From the NCBI GenBank assembly GCA_902772715.1, contig CACYBT010000305.1:1-10227 (forward strand): a stretch of 10,227 nt of DNA, read 5' to 3'. The DNA comes from an uncultured Succinivibrio sp. GTDB lineage: Bacteria > Pseudomonadota > Gammaproteobacteria > Enterobacterales > Succinivibrionaceae. The position numbers and the translations under genes are program-made. This document shows, piece by piece, positions 6,600 to 10,227 of the stretch. The stretch's first letter is position 1; each line of letters begins with the position of its first letter. The notes below the pieces were generated by a model. It saw nothing but the letters and a program-made list of their open reading frames with translations, was not told the DNA's origin and ran no database searches.

Positions 6600-7018
6600 A
6601 GCCGTGAATAAAGCTGCCAATATCAAGGTATTGCGCGAACACTTAATGTCCTCTTAAGCCTAAGTGAGGCATAACTCGTGAGTGATTTTGACAACCATGA
6701 AAGCATATTCAGCAAAAAGAAGGGGTGAAATCTAAGGCTAATTAGATTAAAATATAAAAAAGTTAATATTTATGTTAAACATATAGCGTACCTTTCCAAT
6801 GCCAGGTTTGGGTGGCGGATTTTAAATTGAGTCCAAGGTGGTGAGCAGTGTCTCTTCTCATTGCCAGTAGACCATAATACTCGATGCTAAGGCGTTTTAT
6901 ACCCAGAATATAACCTGTAGGGTTAACCACAAAAGCCATAAGCCTGTAAAGGCGTAAAAAAAAAGGGAAACACCAGAATAATCTTTGCATCACCATGTAT
7001 TAAGAGATTTAGTAAAAA
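6600..7018. other. Unexplained 419-base gap between rlmH and mrdA
   Basis: No recognisable gene lies here, although rlmH and mrdA are normally adjacent. Near the left end are two tiny open frames: a 21-codon GTG frame (6592-6657) overlapping the end of rlmH without a visible SD, and a 16-codon GTG frame at 6678-6728 (MSDFDNHESIFSKKKG) with GAGG at 6666-6669. CCT-CTTA/TAAG-AGG (6650-6669) can form a weak hairpin without a T tract. A very AT-rich stretch (about 6739-6783) includes the odd palindrome TATGTT-A-AACATA (6771-6783). Further right are GGTTAACC (6921-6928), a GCCT/AGGC stem (6942-6953) and a run of nine A (6956-6964). A 73-codon minus-strand frame covers 6775-6996 but has no SD and no family I recognise. 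No convincing mrdA promoter is seen. The region may hold a small insertion. Confidence 0.55.
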
Positions 7019-9031
7019 TTGTCATTTTTAAGAAATAAAAAAGAGCGTTTACTATTCAGTTCAAGAAATAAAAGAACAAAATACAATGAACAGAATAATA
7101 AAAATCAGAGTCACAATGAAGAACAGGAAATAAGAATATTCCGTTCACGTGTCTTTATCTGCATCGGCATATCTATCCTGATGATTTTGGTTCTGTTCTG
7201 CAACCTTTATTATCTGCAGATTATTTCCTATCAGGATTACAAAACCCGTTCTCTTGAGAACAGTATCAAGGTCATGCCCGTGGTACCGCCAAGAGGTATT
7301 ATTTACGACAGAAACCATGTAGTACTGGCTGAAAACTCGCCTATCTACAATCTCGTACTTTTCCCTAACAAGCAGATAAACACTGAAAATACCATTCGAC
7401 GCCTCAATGAGCTGCTTCAGTTACACCTTAGGGAAAAGGATATTACAAGACTTCTGTATGAATCTAAAACCAGAAAGCGCTTTACCGGTGTGGAACTCTC
7501 CAATTTTCTTTCTGAAGAACAGATCTCGACCTTCGCAGTGAACTCCTATCGTTATCCTAATGTACAGGTAGTCGCCAATCTTAAAAGATTTTATCCCTTT
7601 GCTGACATAACAACCCATACCACAGGCTATGTTTCAAGGATCAATCAAAATGATGTAGATAGGCTTATAGCCGAAGGCAAAATGGAAAACTACGATGGTT
7701 CCACAGAAATCGGCAAACTTGGCATTGAAAAATATTATGAGGATTATCTGCATGGACATACAGGATCAACAAAAGTTGAAGTAAACTCCCATGGACAGGT
7801 CGTCAGAACCTTAGATATCAATCCACCATCTCCAGGAAAAGACGTTATCCTCACCATAGATATCCGCCTACAGTATTATGCTCAGGAAATATTTGGCAAA
7901 ATGAAGGGAGCCGTGGTGGCACTTGATCCTTCAAATGGTGAAATTTTGGCCATGTATTCCAATCCATCCTATGATCCAAATCCGTTTGTTCGCGGAATAA
8001 GAGCAGGAGAATACAAAAAGCTGCTTGACAATCCTGGACATCCACTCATCAACAGAGCCTCTCAGGGTGGTTATGCCCCGGCCTCTACGGTCAAACCCCT
8101 GTTATGCATCATGGGATTAAACGAGAATTTAATTTCAACCAAATTTTCATTTTTCGGTCACCCCTATTTTAAATTACCAGGTTCATCCCATCAGTTCCGA
8201 GATTGGCGTAAGGGAGGTCACGGCTGGATGGATATCTACCGTGCTATCGAAATTTCCGCTGATACCTTTTTTTATGATTTAGCCTTTCGTGCTGGCATTA
8301 ATCGCATTCACGACTATCTTGACCGTTTTGGTTTTGGCAGAAGTACCGGTATTGATATCAAAGAGGAATCACTAGGCATCAACCCTTCGCGAGAATGGAA
8401 ACGATCCCGTTTCAATCAGCAGTGGCACTTAGGTGACACCGTACCAATCGGAATCGGACAGGGATACTGGACCTCCACTCTCATGCAGTTAGCCAAGGCT
8501 CATGCAACTTTAGCCAATCATGGCGTTACACGGACTCCACACCTGCTAAAATACATGTATTCACCTGAAGATAGAACACAGACTCCCTATCAGCAGGAAG
8601 AACCTACAGACAACCTAAAAGTCAAAGATCCAAGTTACTTCAATGTTTGCAGTGCCGGAATGTACCTTGTGGTCAACGGACCTGAAGGTACCGGGCGACG
8701 GGCATTTTTTGGCGCAAAATACAAGGCTGCCGGAAAATCTGGAACAGCACAGGTTGTATCCATAAAACAGGGTGAAAAATATAATGCTTCAAAACTCAAA
8801 GTTGAACATCGCGATAATGCTCTGTTTGTAGCCTATGCTCCTTTCCTCAAACCAAGAATTTTAGTGGCGGTAATTCTCGAAAACGAGGGTGGTGGCTCAA
8901 AAAAGGCAGCACCGGTTGCACGCGCAATAATTGATAAATACCTCAACGATCTGTATCCTAACGGCTATATGGGAGAAAAAGAACCAAAGGTGATGCATTA
9001 TGGAATGGGAGGATCTGTAATTTTACAATAA
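7019..9031 (+). CDS. mrdA: Penicillin-binding protein 2, elongasome D,D-transpeptidase
   Basis: PBP2 cross-links peptidoglycan during lateral growth and works with RodA in the rod complex at the inner membrane. The product has 670 residues (E. coli 633). A basic and polar cytoplasmic segment of about 44 residues precedes one membrane anchor (about 45-66), then PPRGIIYDRN (90-99) opens the pedestal domain. The transpeptidase domain has all three motifs: STVK with nucleophile Ser356 (E. coli Ser330), SAD at 413-415 and KSGT at 573-576. DIGKLG-type sequence (EIGKLGIEKYYEDYLHG) and GIGQGYW are conserved. The start is uncertain: an in-frame TAA at 7013-7015 leaves TTG at 7019 as the only start before the anchor, with only a weak AAGAGA (7002-7007) upstream. 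The N-terminal segment is about 26 residues longer than in E. coli and holds an in-frame 11-base direct repeat (7030-7040 and 7063-7073). Confidence 0.96.
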   Translation: MSFLRNKKERLLFSSRNKRTKYNEQNNKNQSHNEEQEIRIFRSRVFICIGISILMILVLFCNLYYLQIISYQDYKTRSLENSIKVMPVVPPRGIIYDRNHVVLAENSPIYNLVLFPNKQINTENTIRRLNELLQLHLREKDITRLLYESKTRKRFTGVELSNFLSEEQISTFAVNSYRYPNVQVVANLKRFYPFADITTHTTGYVSRINQNDVDRLIAEGKMENYDGSTEIGKLGIEKYYEDYLHGHTGSTKVEVNSHGQVVRTLDINPPSPGKDVILTIDIRLQYYAQEIFGKMKGAVVALDPSNGEILAMYSNPSYDPNPFVRGIRAGEYKKLLDNPGHPLINRASQGGYAPASTVKPLLCIMGLNENLISTKFSFFGHPYFKLPGSSHQFRDWRKGGHGWMDIYRAIEISADTFFYDLAFRAGINRIHDYLDRFGFGRSTGIDIKEESLGINPSREWKRSRFNQQWHLGDTVPIGIGQGYWTSTLMQLAKAHATLANHGVTRTPHLLKYMYSPEDRTQTPYQQEEPTDNLKVKDPSYFNVCSAGMYLVVNGPEGTGRRAFFGAKYKAAGKSGTAQVVSIKQGEKYNASKLKVEHRDNALFVAYAPFLKPRILVAVILENEGGGSKKAAPVARAIIDKYLNDLYPNGYMGEKEPKVMHYGMGGSVILQ

Positions 9032-9035
9032 GCCT
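9007..9035 (+). promoter_or_regulatory. Distant SD with hairpin spacer before rodA
   Basis: The only good SD for rodA is GGGAGGA at 9007-9013, inside the end of mrdA and 22 bases before the ATG at 9036. Between them TGTAA (9016-9020) and TTACA (9023-9027) can form a small hairpin. If folded, it would leave about 10 unpaired bases between SD and start. Coupled re-initiation after the mrdA stop (9029-9031) is an equally simple explanation. Confidence 0.35.
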
Positions 9036-10187
9036 ATGATGAATGATAAAGTAACTCTTGATCAGGTCAATACCAACAAAATTAAAGGACCTATATCCAA
9101 TAAATATCATACAGATGTACCTTTACTGTTAGGTTTATTAGCCTCGCTTTTCCTAAGTCTTTTTGTGCTCTATTCAGCCTCAGGTCAGGAGGTTGATATG
9201 CTCATAAGGCAAGTGGTGAGAACACTCTCTGCATTTGCCCTAATGATTTTTGTGGCCCAGATTCCTCCAAAATACTATACCAAACTCTCAATCTATCTTT
9301 ATATCATAGGTATTATCCTGTTGGTAATGGTTGAACTGTTTGGCGACATTTCCAAAGGCGCACAGCGCTGGCTGAATCTTGGCGTAGTTAGAATTCAGCC
9401 CTCAGAACTGTTTAAAGTGGTGATGCCCCTCACGGTGGCAACCTTCCTCTCGCACTCAACCTTACCACCACGTCTGTTTAGCACTGTGACGGCTTTTGCC
9501 ATAGTAGGAATTCCGACAATCCTCATACTTATGCAGCCGGATTTAGGAACCGCAGCACTAGTTGCAGTTTCAGGAGTAATCTGTATTTTTATCGCCGGAT
9601 TGTCCTGGTGGTGGATTGCGGTCGGAGCAATAGTGGTAGCAGGAGCGCTGCCAATGATGTGGAATTTTGTTCTCCATGATTATCAGAAGCAGCGTATTTT
9701 CACCCTGCTTGATCCATCAACAGATCCGCTGGGCGCAGGATATCATATCATCCAATCAAAAATTGCCATCGGTTCAGGAGGACTTTACGGCAAAGGCTGG
9801 CTACAGGGAAGCCAGTCCCAGTTAGATTTCCTGCCTGAGCCTCACACCGATTTCATTTTTGCAGTACTCTCAGAGGAAACGGGGCTGGTGGGATTTCTTA
9901 TCTTAATGACACTGTACTGCTTTATCATAAGTCGCTGTATTCTTATAACATTAAATGCCAAAGATAATTTTGAAAGAATTCTGTGCGGCAGTTTCACCTT
10001 CACTTTTATGTTTTACATCTTTGTGAATATAGGCATGGTGTCTGGAATTCTGCCGGTAGTAGGAGTACCCTTGCCACTTATATCCTACGGAGGCACTGCG
10101 ATGATTACGCTTATGATCTGTTTTGGGATGATGATGTCCATCCATACGCATAAAAAAGTAAGTTTCTTTAAAAAGGATAATCAGTAA
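9036..10187 (+). CDS. rodA: Rod shape-determining protein RodA, SEDS peptidoglycan glycosyltransferase
   Basis: RodA polymerises lipid II into glycan strands for cell elongation, as partner of PBP2. The product has 383 residues (E. coli 370) with a polar start of about 28 residues, then about ten hydrophobic segments. SEDS landmarks are SASGQ after the first helix, GAQRWLNLG..RIQPSELFK (about 109-127), QPDLGTA (about 168-174), the extracellular loop GSGGLYGKGW...SQSQLDFLPEPHTDFIFA with Asp272 matching the catalytic Asp262 of E. coli, and PLPLISYGGTAM near the end. The start has two adjacent ATG codons (9036 and 9039), and either may be used. It lies 4 bases after mrdA, so both are very likely made from one transcript. 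E. coli calls it mrdB. The sequence after its stop (10188-10227) is too short to show the next gene. Confidence 0.97.
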   Translation: MMNDKVTLDQVNTNKIKGPISNKYHTDVPLLLGLLASLFLSLFVLYSASGQEVDMLIRQVVRTLSAFALMIFVAQIPPKYYTKLSIYLYIIGIILLVMVELFGDISKGAQRWLNLGVVRIQPSELFKVVMPLTVATFLSHSTLPPRLFSTVTAFAIVGIPTILILMQPDLGTAALVAVSGVICIFIAGLSWWWIAVGAIVVAGALPMMWNFVLHDYQKQRIFTLLDPSTDPLGAGYHIIQSKIAIGSGGLYGKGWLQGSQSQLDFLPEPHTDFIFAVLSEETGLVGFLILMTLYCFIISRCILITLNAKDNFERILCGSFTFTFMFYIFVNIGMVSGILPVVGVPLPLISYGGTAMITLMICFGMMMSIHTHKKVSFFKKDNQ

Positions 10188-10227
10188 CCAAAAGCAAAAC
10201 AATTATGTACCAATAATGCAACAAACA

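Noticed and set aside
6592..6657. 21-codon GTG frame overlapping the end of rlmH
   Set aside because: No visible SD site, no recognisable product, and the frame is too short to support a gene.
6688..6716. TTGACA at 6688-6693 as the -35 box of an mrdA promoter
   Set aside because: The -35 match is perfect, but at 16-18 bases spacing there is only AGCAAA-like sequence and no acceptable -10 box.
6942..6964. GCCT/AGGC stem next to a run of nine A as a minus-strand terminator
   Set aside because: On the minus strand the T run comes before the stem, not after it, and on the plus strand the run is A, so the order is wrong for a terminator in either direction.
10216..10227. ATG near the right end as the start of rlpA or another gene
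   Set aside because: Only four codons are visible and there is no SD site, so it cannot be supported.

Overview
This window is a long co-directional housekeeping block of gammaproteobacterial type. Reading left to right on the + strand it holds leuS (leucyl-tRNA synthetase), lptE (LPS-assembly lipoprotein), holA (DNA polymerase III delta), nadD (NaMN adenylyltransferase), rsfS (ribosome silencing factor), rlmH (23S rRNA methyltransferase), mrdA (PBP2) and rodA/mrdB (SEDS glycosyltransferase). The same order is known from Escherichia coli, except that cobC, which lies between nadD and rsfS there, is missing here. LptE implies a Gram-negative cell with LPS. The DNA is AT-rich and the proteins are clearly but not closely related to the E. 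coli ones. Together with the divergent AAA-ATPase-like gene at the left edge, this suggests a host-associated anaerobic gammaproteobacterium such as a member of the Succinivibrionaceae. That taxonomic guess is inference.

Layout: bases 1-128 hold the 5' end of a minus-strand gene of the AAA-ATPase-like / PD-(D/E)XK family, with a good Shine-Dalgarno (SD) site and an extended -10 box. Bases 129-405 are a divergent promoter and leader region with two small hairpins before leuS. leuS is followed by a 64-base gap that contains a strong terminator-like hairpin plus T tract, directly before the lptE ribosome site. lptE-holA-nadD-rsfS-rlmH are tightly packed (gaps of 23, 3 and 27 bases, then an ATGA overlap). 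Bases 6600-7018 are an unexpected 419-base gap inside the operon, and mrdA after it has only a TTG start with a weak ribosome site. mrdA and rodA are separated by 4 bases.

The genes serve translation (LeuRS, RsfS, RlmH), replication (HolA), NAD synthesis (NadD), outer-membrane LPS export (LptE) and lateral cell-wall synthesis (PBP2 and RodA, the transpeptidase and glycosyltransferase pair of the elongasome). I found no CRISPR array, tRNA, rRNA, prophage or complete insertion sequence, and no clearly new multi-gene system. The points most worth a second look are the rlmH-mrdA gap with its possible insertion and rebuilt PBP2 start, the hairpin after leuS, the HNEH variant in NadD, the long LptE tail, and the partial AAA-ATPase-like gene.
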